This document shows, piece after piece, positions 53,701 to 64,000 of a stretch of DNA of 64,000 nt. The DNA lies in the NCBI GenBank assembly GCA_036172665.1, contig JAYKNF010000017.1:124001-188000 (forward strand), given 5' to 3'. The DNA is from Prosopocoilus inquinatus. Its lineage: Eukaryota > Arthropoda > Insecta > Coleoptera > Lucanidae. Each line of letters opens with the position of its first letter. Within the stretch, counting starts at the first letter, position 1. The notes beneath the pieces were generated by a model. It was not told the DNA's origin. It was given only the letters and a program-made list of their open reading frames with translations, and made no database searches. A program made the position numbers and the translations under genes.

Positions 53701-55659
53701 TTGTTTCGTTCAAAACTATTTCCAGCTCCTCCTGTGTCCGAAAACTTCGTTTCTCACATTAGAGTTACTGGAGTCCATCCAAACGTCAAATAACATGATA
53801 GATAAGTAAGGATCGATTAGATACATCACAGGAACAACGCTAATGCGTGTTGTTTCGTTTAAAACTATTTCCAGCTTCTGCTGCGTCCGAGAACTTCGTA
53901 TCTCACATCAAAGTTATTGGAGTCCATCGAAACGCCAAATAACCTGATGGATGAGTAAGGATCGATTAGATACATCACAGGAACAACGCTAATGCGTGTT
54001 GTTTCGTTCAAAACTATTTCCAGCTTCTGCTGCATCCGAGAACTTCGTATCTCACATCAAAGTTATTGGAGTAAATCGAAACGCCAAATAACATGATGGA
54101 TGAGTAAGGATCGCTTAGATACATCACAGGACAACGCTAATGCGTGTTGTTTCGTTTAAAACTATTTCCAGCCCCTGCTGCGTCCGAAAACTTCGTATCT
54201 CACTTCAGAGTTACTGGAGCCCATCCAAACGTCAGATAACATGATAGATGAGTAAGGATCGATTAGGTACATCACAGGAACAACGCTAATGCGTGTTGTT
54301 TCGTTCAAAACTATTTCCAGCTTCTGCTGCGTCCGAAAATTTCGTGTCTCACATTAGAGTTACTGGAGTCCATCGAAACGTCAAATAACATAGTAGCTAA
54401 GTAAGGATCGATTAGATACATCACAGGAACAACGCTAATGCGTGTTGTTTCATTTAAAACTATTTCCAGCTTCTGCTGCGTCCGAGAACTTCGTATCTCA
54501 CATCAGGGATACTGGAGTCCATCCAAACGTCAAATAACATGATAGACAAGTAAGGATTGATTAGATACAGCACAGGAACAACGCTAATGCGTGTTGTTTC
54601 GTTCAAAACTATTTCCAGCTCCTCCTGTGTCCGAAAACTTCGTTTCTCACATTAGAGTTACTGGAGTCCATCCAAACGTCAAATAACATGATAGATAAGT
54701 AAGGATCGATTAGATACATCACAGGAACAACGCTAATGCGTGTTGTTTCGTTTAAAACTATTTCCAGCTTCTGCTGCGTCCGAGAACTTCGTATCTCACA
54801 TCAAAGTTATTGGAGTCCATCGAAACGCCAAATAACCTGATGGATGAGTAAGGATCGATTAGATACAACACAGGAACAACGCTAATGCGTGTTGTTTCGT
54901 TCAAAACTATTTCCAGCTTCTGCTGCATCCGAGAACTTCGTATCTCACATCAAAGTTATTGGAGTAAATCGAAACGCCAAATAACATGATGGATGAGTAA
55001 GGATCGATTAGATACATCACAGGACAACGCTAATGCGTGTTGTTTCGTTTAAAACTATTTCCAGCCCCTGCTGCGTCCGAAAACTTCGTATCTCACTTCA
55101 GAGTTACTGGAGCCCATCCAAACGTCAGATAACATGATAGATGAGTAAGGATCGATTAGGTACATCACAGGAACAACGCTAATGCGTGTTGTTTCGTTCA
55201 AAACTATTTCCAGCTTCTGCTGCGTCCGAAAATTTCGTGTCTCACATTAGAGTTACTGGAGTCCATCGAAACGTCAAATAACATAGTAGCTAAGTAAGGA
55301 TCGATTAGATACATCACAGGAACAACGCTAATACGTGTTGTTTCGTTTAAAACTATTTCCAGCTTCTGCTGCGTCCGAAAACTTCGTATCTCACTTCAGA
55401 GTTGCTGGAGCCCATCCAAACGTCAAATAACATGATAGATGAGTAAGGATCGATTAGGTACATCACAGGAACAACGCTAATGCGTGTTGTTTCGTTCAAA
55501 ACTATTTCCAGCTTCTGCTGCGTCCGAAAATTTCGTGTCTCACATTAGAGTTACTGGAGTCCATCGAAACGTCAAATAACATAGTAGCTAAGTAAGGATC
55601 GATTAGATACATCACAGGAACAACGCTAATACGTGTTGTTTCGTTTAAAACTATTTCCA

Positions 55660-57963
55660 GCTCCTGCTGCGTCCGAAAACTTCGTATCTCACTTCAGAGT
55701 TTCTGGAGCCCATCCAAACGTCAGATAACATGATAGACGAGTAAGGATCGATTAGATACATCACAGGAACAACGCTAATGCGTGTTGTTTCGTTTAAAAC
55801 TATTTCCAGCTTCTGCTGCGTCCGAGAACTTCGTATCTCACATCAGGGATACTGGAGTCCATCCAAACGTCAAATAACATGATAGATAAGTAAGGATCGA
55901 TTATATACAGCACAGGAACAACGCTAATACGTGTTGTTTCGTTCAAAACTATTTCCAGCTTCTGCTGCGTCCGAAAACTTTGTATCTCACATCAGAGTTA
56001 CTGGAGTCCATCCAAACTTCAAATAACATGATAGATGAGTAAGGATCGATTAGATACATCACAGGAACAACGCTAATGCGTGTTGTTTCGTTTAAAACTA
56101 TTTCCAGCTTCTGCTGCGTCCGAGAACTTCGTATCTCACATCAAAGTTATTGGAGTCCATCGAAACGCCAAATAACCTGATGGATGAGTAAGGATCGATT
56201 AGATACATCAGAGGAACAACGCTAATGCGTGTTGTTTCGTTTAAAACTATTTCCAGCTTCTGCTGCGTCCGAGAACTTCGTATCTCACATCAGGGATACT
56301 GGAGTCCATCCAAACGTCAAATAACATGATAGATAAGTAAGGATCGATTATATACAGCACAGGAACAACGCTAATACGTGTTGTTTCGTTCAAAACTATT
56401 TCCAGCTTCTGCTGCGTCCGAAAACTTTGTATCTCACATCAGAGTTACTGGAGTCCATCCAAACTTCAAATAACATGATAGATGAGTAAGGATCGATTAG
56501 ATACATCACAGGAACAACGCTAATGCGTGTTGTTTCGTTTAAAACTATTTCCAGCTTCTGCTGCGTCCGAGAACTTCGTATCTCACATCAAAGTTATTGG
56601 AGTCCATCGAAACGCCAAATAACCTGATGGATGAGTAAGGATCGATTAGATACATCACAGGAATAACGCTAATGCGTGTTGTTTCGTTTAAAACTATTTC
56701 CAGCTTCTGCTGCGTCCGAAAATTTCGTGTCTCACATTAGAGTTACTGGAGTCCATCGAAACGTCAAATAACATAGTAGCTAAGTAAGGATCGATTAGAT
56801 ACATCACAGGAACAACGCTAATACGTGTTGTTTCGTTTAAAACTATTTCCAGCTCCTGCTGCGTCCGAAAACTTCGTATCTCACTTCAGAGTTTCTGGAG
56901 CCCATCCAAACGTCAGATAACATGATAGACGAGTAAGGATCGATTAGATACATCACAGGAACAACGCTAATGCGTGTTGTTTCGTTTAAAACTATTTCCA
57001 GCTTCTGCTGCGTCCGAGAACTTCGTATCTCACATCAGGGATACTGGAGTCCATCCAAACGTCAAATAACATGATAGATAAGTAAGGATCGATTATATAC
57101 AGCACAGGAACAACGCTAATACGTGTTGTTTCGTTCAAAATTATTTCCAGCTTCTGCTGCGTCCGAAAACTTTGTATCTCACATCAGAGTTACTGGAGTC
57201 CATCCAAACTTCAAATAACATGATAGATGAGTAAGGATCGATTAGATACATCACAGGAACAACGCTAATGCGTGTTGTTTCGTTTAAAACTATTTCCAGC
57301 TTCTGCTGCGTCCGAGAACTTCGTATCTCACATCAAAGTTATTGGAGTCCATCGAAACGCCAAATAACCTGATGGATGAGTAAGGATCGATTAGATACAT
57401 CACAGGAACAACGCTAATGCGTGTTGTTTCGTTTAAAACTATTTCCAGCTTCTGCTGCGTCCGAGAACTTCGTATCTCACATCAGGGATACTGGAGTCCA
57501 TCCAAACGTCAAATAACATGATAGATAAGTAAGGATCGATTATATACAGCACAGGAACAACGCTAATACGTGTTGTTTCGTTCAAAACTATTTCCAGCTT
57601 CTGCTGCGTCCGAAAACTTTGTATCTCACATCAGAGTTACTGGAGTCCATCCAAACTTCAAATAACATGATAGATGAGTAAGGATCGATTAGATACATCA
57701 CAGGAACAACGCTAATGCGTGTTGTTTCGTTTAAAACTATTTCCAGCTTCTGCTGCGTCCGAGAACTTCGTATCTCACATCAAAGTTATTGGAGTCCATC
57801 AAAACGCCAAATAACCTGATGGATGAGTAAGGATCGATTAGATACATCACAGGAATAACGCTAATGCGTGTTGTTTCGTTTAAAACTATTTCCAGCTTAT
57901 GCTGCGTCCGAAAATTTCGTGTCTCACATTAGAGTTACTGGAGTCCATCGAAACGTCAAATAA
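55660..57963 (+). repeat. Tandem pair of an 8-monomer unit (1,192 bp)
   Basis: GCTCCTGCTGCGTCC starts at 55660 and 56852, 1,192 bp apart. Each copy continues with TTTCTGGAGCCC, GATAGACGAG and two trimers. TTATATACAG is at 55901 and 56348 in the first copy and at 57093 and 57540 in the second. Homology ends near 57963, where CATAGTAGCTAAG of the first copy becomes CATGATAGATGAG. The monomer content differs from the 8-mer pair at 840-3260, so eight-monomer exchange has happened more than once. Confidence 0.87.
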
Positions 57964-59920
57964 CATGATAGATGAGTAAGGATCGATTAGATACATCACA
58001 GGAACAACGCTAATGCGTATTGTTTCGTTTAAAACTATTTCCAGCTCCTCCTGTGTCAGAAAACTTCGTATCTCACATTAGAGTTTCTGGAGTCCATCCA
58101 AACGTCAAGTAACATGATAGATAAGTAAGGATCGATTAGATACAGGACAGGAACAACGCTAATGCGTGTTGTTTCGTTTAAAACTATTTCCAGCTTCAGT
58201 TGCGTCCGAAAACTTCGTATCTCACTTCAGAGTTACTGGAGCTCATCCAAACGTCAAATAACATGATAGATGAGTAAGGATCGATTAGATACATCACAGG
58301 AACAACGCTAATGCGTGTTGTTTCGTTTAAAACTATTTCCAGCTTCTGCTGCGTCCGAGAACTTCGTATCTCACATCAGAGTTACTAGAGTCCATCGAAA
58401 AGTCAAATAACATGATAGATGAGTAAGGATCGATTAGATACATCACAGGAAAAACGCTAATGCGTATTGTTTCGTTTAAAACTATTTCCAGCTCCTCCTG
58501 TGTCCGAAAACTTCGTATCTCACATTAGAGTTACTGGAGTCCATCCAAACGTCAAATAACATGATAGATGAGTAAGGATCGATTAGATACAGCACAGGAA
58601 CAACGTTAATGCGTGTTGTTTCGTTTAAAACTATTTCCAGCTTCAGTTGCGTCCGAAAACTTCGTATATTACTTCAGAGTTACTGGAGCCCATCCAAACG
58701 TCAAATAACATGATAGATGAGTAAGGATCGATTAGGTACATCACAGGAACAACGATAATGCGTGTTGTTTCGTTTAAAACTATTTCCAGCTCCTGCTGCG
58801 TCCGAAAACTTCGTATCTCACTTCAGATATTCTGGAGCACATCCAAACGTCAAATAACATGATAGACGAGTAAGGATCGATTAGATACAGCACAGGAACA
58901 ACGCTAATGCGTGTTGTTTCGTTCAAAACTATTTCCAGCTTCTGCTGCGTCCGAGAACTTCGTATCTCACATCAAAGTTATTGGAGTAAATCGAAACGCC
59001 AAATAACATGATGGATGAGTAAGGATCGATTAGATACATCACAGGAACAACGCTAATGCGTGTTGTTTCGTTCAAAACTATTTCCAGCTTCTGCTGCGTC
59101 CGAGAACTTCGTATCTCACATCAAAGTTATTGGAGTAAATCGAAACGCCAAATAACATGATGGATGAGTAAGGATCGATTAGATACATCACAGGAACAAC
59201 GCTAATGCGTGTTGTTTCGTTTAAAACTATTTCCAGCCCCTGCTGCGTCCGAAAACTTCGTATCTCACTTCAGAGTTACTGGAGCCCATCCAAACGTCAG
59301 ATAACATGATAGATGAGTAAGGATCGATTAGGTACATCACAGGAACAACGCTAATGCGTGTTGTTTCGTTCAAAACTATTTCCAGCTTCTGCTGCGTCCG
59401 AAAATTTCGTGCCTCACATTAGAGTTACTGGAGTCCATCGAAACGTCAAATAACATAGTAGCTAAGTAAGGATCGATTAGATACATCACAGGAACAACGC
59501 TAATACGTGTTGTTTCGTTTAAAACTATTTCCAGCTTCTGCTGCGTCCGAAAACTTCGTATCTCACTTCAGAGTTGCTGGAGCCCATCCAAACGTCAAAT
59601 AACATGATAGATGAGTAAGGATCGATTAGGTACATCACAGGAACAACGCTAATGCGTGTTGTTTCGTTCAAAACTATTTCCAGCTTCTGCTGCGTCCGAA
59701 AATTTCGTGTCTCACATTAGAGTTACTGGAGTCCATCGAAACGTCAAATAACATAGTAGCTAAGTAAGGATCGATTAGATACATCACAGGAACAACGCTA
59801 GTACGTGTTGTTTCGTTTAAAACTATTTCCAGCTTCTGCTGCGTCCGAGAACTTCGTATCTTACATCAGGGATACTGGAGTCCATCCAAACGTCAAATAA
59901 CATGATAGATAAGTAAGGAT
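56852..59920 (+). repeat. Partial third copy of the left end of block A'
   Basis: This 3.1-kb segment matches 33616-36684 at an offset of 23,236 bp, and its part from 58057 matches the window start (1 to about 1865). The rare GTGTCAGAAAAC monomer is at 58055, 34819 and (partly) 1. Differences from A' include ATAGATGAG near 58266 instead of TTGATGAG, AAAAGTCAAAT near 58397, GTGCCTCAC near 59409, and the absence of the 1-bp CAGGACAAC deletion near 59191. Homology is lost near 59920. Confidence 0.85.
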
Positions 59921-59924
59921 CGAT

Positions 59925-60990
59925 TAGATACATCACAGGAACAACGCTAGTACGTGTTGTTTCGTTTAAAACTATTTCCAGCTTCTGCTGCGTCCGAAAA
60001 CTTCGTATCTCACTTCAGAGCTACTTGAGCCCATCCAAAAGCCAAATAACATGATAGATGAGTAAGGCTCGATTAGATACATCACAGGAACAACGCTAAT
60101 GCGTGTTGTTTCATTTAAAACTATTTCCAGCTTCTGCTGCGTCCGAGAACTTCGTATCTCACATCAGGGATACTGGAGTCCATCCAAACGTCAAATAACA
60201 TGATAGACAAGTAAGGATTGATTAGATACAGCACAGGAACAACGCTAATGCGTGTTGTTTCGTTCAAAACTATTTCCAGCTCCTCCTGTGTCCGAAAACT
60301 TCGTTTCTCACATTAGAGTTACTGGAGTCCATCCAAACGTCAAATAACATGATAGATAAGTAAGGATCGATTAGATACATCACAGGAACAACGCTAATGC
60401 GTGTTGTTTCGTTTAAAACTATTTCCAGCTTCTGCTGCGTCCGAGAACTTCGTATCTCACATCAAAGTTATTGGAGTCCATCGAAACGCCAAATAACCTG
60501 ATGGATGAGTAAGGATCGATTAGATACATCACAGGAACAACGCTAATGCGTGTTGTTTCGTTCAAAACTATTTCCAGCTTCTGCTGCATCCGAGAACTTC
60601 GTATCTCACATCAAAGTTATTGGAGTAAATCGAAACGCCAAATAACATGATGGATGAGTAAGGATCGATTAGATACATCACAGGACAACGCTAATGCGTG
60701 TTGTTTCGTTTAAAACTATTTCCAGCCCCTGCTGCGTCCGAAAACTTCGTATCTCACTTCAGAGTTACTGGAGCCCATCCAAACGTCAGATAACATGATA
60801 GATGAGTAAGGATCGATTAGGTACATCACAGGAACAACGCTAATGCGTGTTGTTTCGTTCAAAACTATTTCCAGCTTCTGCTGCGTCCGAAAATTTCGTG
60901 TCTCACATTAGAGTTACTGGAGTCCATCGAAACGTCAAATAACATAGTAGCTAAGTAAGGATCGATTAGATACATCACAGGAACAACGCT
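59925..60990 (+). repeat. Copy of part of the 3' region of block A
   Basis: This stretch matches 16466-17531 at an offset of 43,459 bp. GAGCTACTTGAGCCC (GCTAC at 16561 and 60020), GATAGACAAG (16743 and 60202) and the 1-bp deletion CAGGACAAC (17222 and 60681) all fall at that offset. It is joined on both sides to segments that are not its neighbours in block A, supporting a mosaic origin for block C. Confidence 0.83.
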
Positions 60991-61149
60991 AATACGTGTT
61001 GTTTCGTTTAAAACTATTTCCAGCTTCTGCTGCGTCCGAAAACTTCGTATCTCACTTCAGAGTTGCTGGAGCCCATCCAAACGTCAAATAACATGATAGA
61101 TGAGTAAGGATCGATTAGGTACATCACAGGAACAACGCTAATGCGTGTT

Positions 61150-64000
61150 GTTTCGTTTAAAACTATTTCCAGCTTCTGCTGCGTCCGAGAACTTCGTATC
61201 TCACATCAGGGATACTGGAGTCCATCCAAACGTCAAATAACATGATAGATAAGTAAGGATCGATTATATACAGCACAGGAACAACGCTAATACGTGTTGT
61301 TTCGTTCAAAACTATTTCCAGCTTCTGATGCGTCCGAAAACTTTGTATCTCACATCAGAGTTACTGGAGTCCATCCAAACTTCAAATAACATGATAGATG
61401 AGTAAGGATCGATTAGATACATCACAGGAACAACGCTAATGCGTGTTGTTTCGTTTAAAACTATTTCCAGCTTCTGCTGCGTCCGAGAACTTCGTATCTC
61501 ACATCAAAGTTATTGGAGTCCATCGAAACGCCAAATAACCTGATGGATGAGTAAGGATCGATTAGATACATCACAGGAACAACGCTAATGCGTGTTGTTT
61601 CGTTTAAAACTATTTCCAGCTTCTGCTGCGTCCGAGAACTTCGTATCTCACATCAGGGATACTGGAGTCCATCCAAACGTCAAATAACATGATAGATAAG
61701 TAAGGATCGATTATATACAGCACAGGAACAACGCTAATACGTGTTGTTTCGTTCAAAACTATTTCCAGCTTCTGCTGCGTCCGAAAACTTTGTATCTCAC
61801 ATCAGAGTTACTGGAGTCCATCCAAACTTCAAATAACATGATAGATGAGTAAGGATCGATTAGATACATCACAGGAACAACGCTAATGCGTGTTGTTTCG
61901 TTTAAAACTATTTCCAGCTTCTGCTGCGTCCGAGAACTTCGTATCTCACATCAAAGTTATTGGAGTCCATCGAAACGCCAAATAACCTGATGGATGAGTA
62001 AGGATCGATTAGATACATCACAGGAATAACGCTAATGCGTGTTGTTTCGTTTAAAACTATTTCCAGCTTCTGCTGCGTCCGAGAACTTCGTATCTCACAT
62101 CAGGGATACTGGAGTCCATCCAAACGTCAAATAACATGATAGATAAGTAAGGATCGATTATATACAGCACAGGAACAACGCTAATACGTGTTGTTTCGTT
62201 CAAAACTATTTCCAGCTTCTGCTGCGTCCGAGAACTTCGTATCTCACATCAAAGTTATTGGAGTCCATCGAAACGCCAAATAACCTGATGGATGAGTAAG
62301 GATCGATTAGATATATCACAGGAACAACGCTAATGCGTGTTGTTTCGTTTAAAACTATTTCCAGCTTCTGCTGCGTCCGAGAACTTCGTATCTCACATCA
62401 GGGATACTGGAGTCCATCCAAACGTCAAATAACATGATAGATAAGTAAGGATCGATTATATACAGCACAGGAACAACGCTAATACGTGTTGTTTCGTTCA
62501 AAACTATTTCCAGCTTCTGCTGCGTCCGAAAACTTTGTATCTCACATCAGAGTTACTGGAGTCCATCCAAACTTCAAATAACATGATAGATGAGTAAGGA
62601 TCGATTAGATACATCACAGGAACAACGCTAATGCGTGTTGTTTCGTTTAAAACTATTTCCAGCTTCTGCTGCGTCCGAAAATTTCGTGTCTCACATTAGA
62701 GTTACTGGAGTCCATCGAAACGTCAAATAACATAGTAGCTAAGTAAGGATCGATTAGATACATCACAGGAACAACGCTAATACGTGTTGTTTCGTTTAAA
62801 ACTATTTCCAGCTCCTGCTGCGTCCGAAAACTTCGTATCTCACTTCAGAGTTTCTGGAGCCCATCCAAACGTCAGATAACATGATAGACGAGTAAGGATC
62901 GATTAGATACATCACAGGAACAACGCTAATGCGTGTTGTTTCGTTTAAAACTATTTCCAGCTTCTGCTGCGTCCGAGAACGTCGTATCTCACATCAAAGT
63001 TATTGGAGTCCATCGAAACGTCAAATAACCTGATGGATGAGTAAGGATCGATTAGATACATCACAGGAACAACGCTAATGCGTGTTGTTTCGTTTAAAAC
63101 TATTTCCAGCTTCTGCTGCGTCCGAGAACTTCGTATCTCACATCAGGGATACTGGAGTCCATCCAAACGTCAAATAACATGATAGATAAGTAAGGATCGA
63201 TTATATACAGCACAGGAACAACGCTAATACGTGTTGTTTCGTTCAAAACTATTTCCAGCTTCTGCTGCGTCCGAAAACTTTGTATCTCACATCAGAGTTA
63301 CTGGAGTCCATCCAAACTTCAAATAACATGATAGATGAGTAAGGATCGATTAGATACATCACAGGAACAACGCTAATGCGTGTTGTTTCGTTTAAAACTA
63401 TTTCCAGCTTCTGCTGCGTCCGAGAACTTCGTATCTCACATCAAAGTTATTGGAGTCCATCGAAACGTCAAATAACCTGATGGATGAGTAAGGATCGATT
63501 AGATACATCACAGGAACAACGCTAATGCGTGTTGTTTCGTTTAAAACTATTTCCAGCTTCTGCTGCGTCCGAGAACTTCGTATCTCACATCAGGGATACT
63601 GGAGTCCATCCAAACGTCAAATAACATGATAGATAAGTAAGGATCGATTATATACAGCACAGGAACAACGCTAATACGTGTTGTTTCGTTCAAAACTATT
63701 TCCAGCTTCTGCTGCGTCCGAAAACGTTGTATCTCACATCAGAGTTACTGGAGTCCATCCAAACTTCAAATAACATGATAGATGAGTAAGGATCGATTAG
63801 ATACATCACAGGAACAACGCTAATGCGTGTTGTTTCGTTTAAAACTATTTCCAGCTTCTGCTGCGTCCGAGAACTTCGTATCTCACATCAAAGTTATTGG
63901 AGTCCATCGAAACGCCAAATAACCTGATGGATGAGTAAGGATCGATTAGATACATCACAGGAATAACGCTAATGCGTGTTGTTTCGTTTAAAACTATTTC
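61150..64000 (+). repeat. Run dominated by the 447-bp trimer unit
   Basis: TTATATACAG occurs at 61264, 61711, 62158, 62456, 63201 and 63648. The spacings are 447, 447, 298, 745 and 447 bp: 3, 3, 2, 5 and 3 monomers. The 298-bp step lacks the AACTTTGTATC monomer. The 745-bp step has two extra monomers, of the CATAGTAGCTAAG and TTTCTGGAGCCC/GACGAG types. Private changes include GAACGTCG near 62988, ATATATCAC near 62311, AAAACGTTG near 63721 and CTTCTGATGCG near 61323. The trimer continues past the window end. Confidence 0.86.

Larger units (their letters stand above)
33611..54172 (+). repeat. Block A': second copy of block A, with 1.2 kb of extra 5' sequence
   Basis: Positions 34821-54172 repeat 1-19352 at a fixed 34,820-bp offset. 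The added 33611-34820 matches 14282-15491 (offset 19,329) apart from isolated bases, such as A at 33935 against T and G at 34632 against C. It carries the trimer marker TTATATACAG at 33857 and 34304. The switch from block B occurs in the conserved TTTAAAACTATTTCC stretch near 33601-33616. Beyond 54172 the sequence continues as block C rather than B, so A-B is not a simple repeating 34.8-kb unit in this window. Confidence 0.92.
1..64000 (+). repeat. Tandem satellite array, 149-bp monomer, about 430 copies
   Basis: The anchor GGATCGATT recurs at 73, 222, 371 and 520, exactly 149 bp apart, and the same spacing continues to the end of the window. All copies examined share one orientation. Copies differ mainly by substitutions at recurring positions, so they fall into variant classes. 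There is no gene, RNA gene, mobile element or unique spacer, so this entry also covers every gene-free stretch. Stop codons occur in each forward frame, and because 149 is not a multiple of 3 the frame shifts between copies, so the array cannot code. Structure and purity point to centromeric or other heterochromatic satellite of a eukaryote. That location is inferred, not shown. I do not recognise the family by name. Confidence 0.99.
54173..64000 (+). repeat. Block C: mosaic of A-type segments, running off the window
   Basis: All monomer classes are of A type but in new order. 54173-55060 continues the 6-mer pattern, with CAGGACAAC at 54127 and 55020, 893 bp apart. 55660-57963 is an 8-mer pair, 56852-59920 copies the left part of A', 59925-60990 copies 16466-17531, and 61150-64000 is trimer-rich. 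Private changes absent from A and A' are more frequent: AGATACAACAC near 54863, TCAGAGGAAC near 56208, CAAAATTATTTCC near 57136, CATCAAAACGCC near 57797, CTTATGCTGCG near 57896, GTCAAGTAAC near 58104, AAAAGTCAAAT near 58397 and GTGCCTCAC near 59409. It looks like an older or less homogenised neighbour of A'. Confidence 0.88.

Noticed and set aside
1..54172. A simple 34.8-kb tandem HOR covering the window
   Set aside because: After 54172 the sequence does not enter a second block B but goes on as an A-type mosaic, so the 34,820-bp offset is that of a separated duplication in this window.
1..64000. CRISPR array
   Set aside because: Units of 149 bp follow each other directly, with no unique spacers between short repeats, and there are no cas-like genes.
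1..64000. Canonical CENP-B box in each monomer
   Set aside because: The best candidate, TTCGTTTAAAACTAT, matches only the TTCG, the A and the first C of the nine core positions and lacks CGGG. No better match was found on either strand.
1..64000. Ribosomal DNA spacer, telomeric repeat or tRNA-derived element
   Set aside because: There is no rRNA-like block, no short G-rich telomere motif, and no A-box/B-box pair or cloverleaf in the monomer.

Overview
The whole 64-kb window is one uninterrupted tandem satellite DNA array. The monomer is 149 bp and every copy I followed runs in the same head-to-tail orientation, giving about 430 copies. I see no protein-coding gene, RNA gene, transposon, microsatellite tract or unique sequence anywhere. 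The arrangement is typical of centromeric or other constitutive heterochromatin in a eukaryote (plant, insect or other animal). I do not recognise the monomer as a named family and cannot name the organism. A representative monomer is 40% GC and carries eight CpG dinucleotides (observed/expected about 1.3).

The array is strongly hierarchical. Block A (1-19352) holds two near-identical copies of a 49-monomer higher-order repeat (HOR) of 7,299 bp. Within or beside these are 3-mer (447 bp), 6-mer (893 bp) and 8-mer (1,191-1,192 bp) repeats. Block B (19353-33610) is a different monomer assortment whose core is a 15-mer HOR (2,235 bp). Two of its three copies have grown to 17-mers (2,533 bp) by separate two-monomer duplications. 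Block A' (33611-54172) repeats block A at a constant offset of 34,820 bp, with one base difference found in the stretches compared. Block C (54173-64000) is a mosaic of A-type segments with more private variants, and ends in a run built mainly from a 447-bp trimer.

The bookkeeping closes exactly. The 34,820-bp offset equals 234 monomers of 149 bp minus 46 bp, and 46 bp is the sum of the indels I located in that interval: seven 1-bp, three 2-bp and one 33-bp deletion. The array has therefore evolved by substitution plus whole-monomer unequal exchange or amplification, with very few internal indels. Two short open reading frames near 32.6 and 33.2 kb are by-products of local deletions in satellite monomers, not genes. 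The useful content of the window is its repeat architecture: nested amplification, a possible very recent 19-kb duplication (or an assembly artefact), and a conserved short dyad in each monomer.
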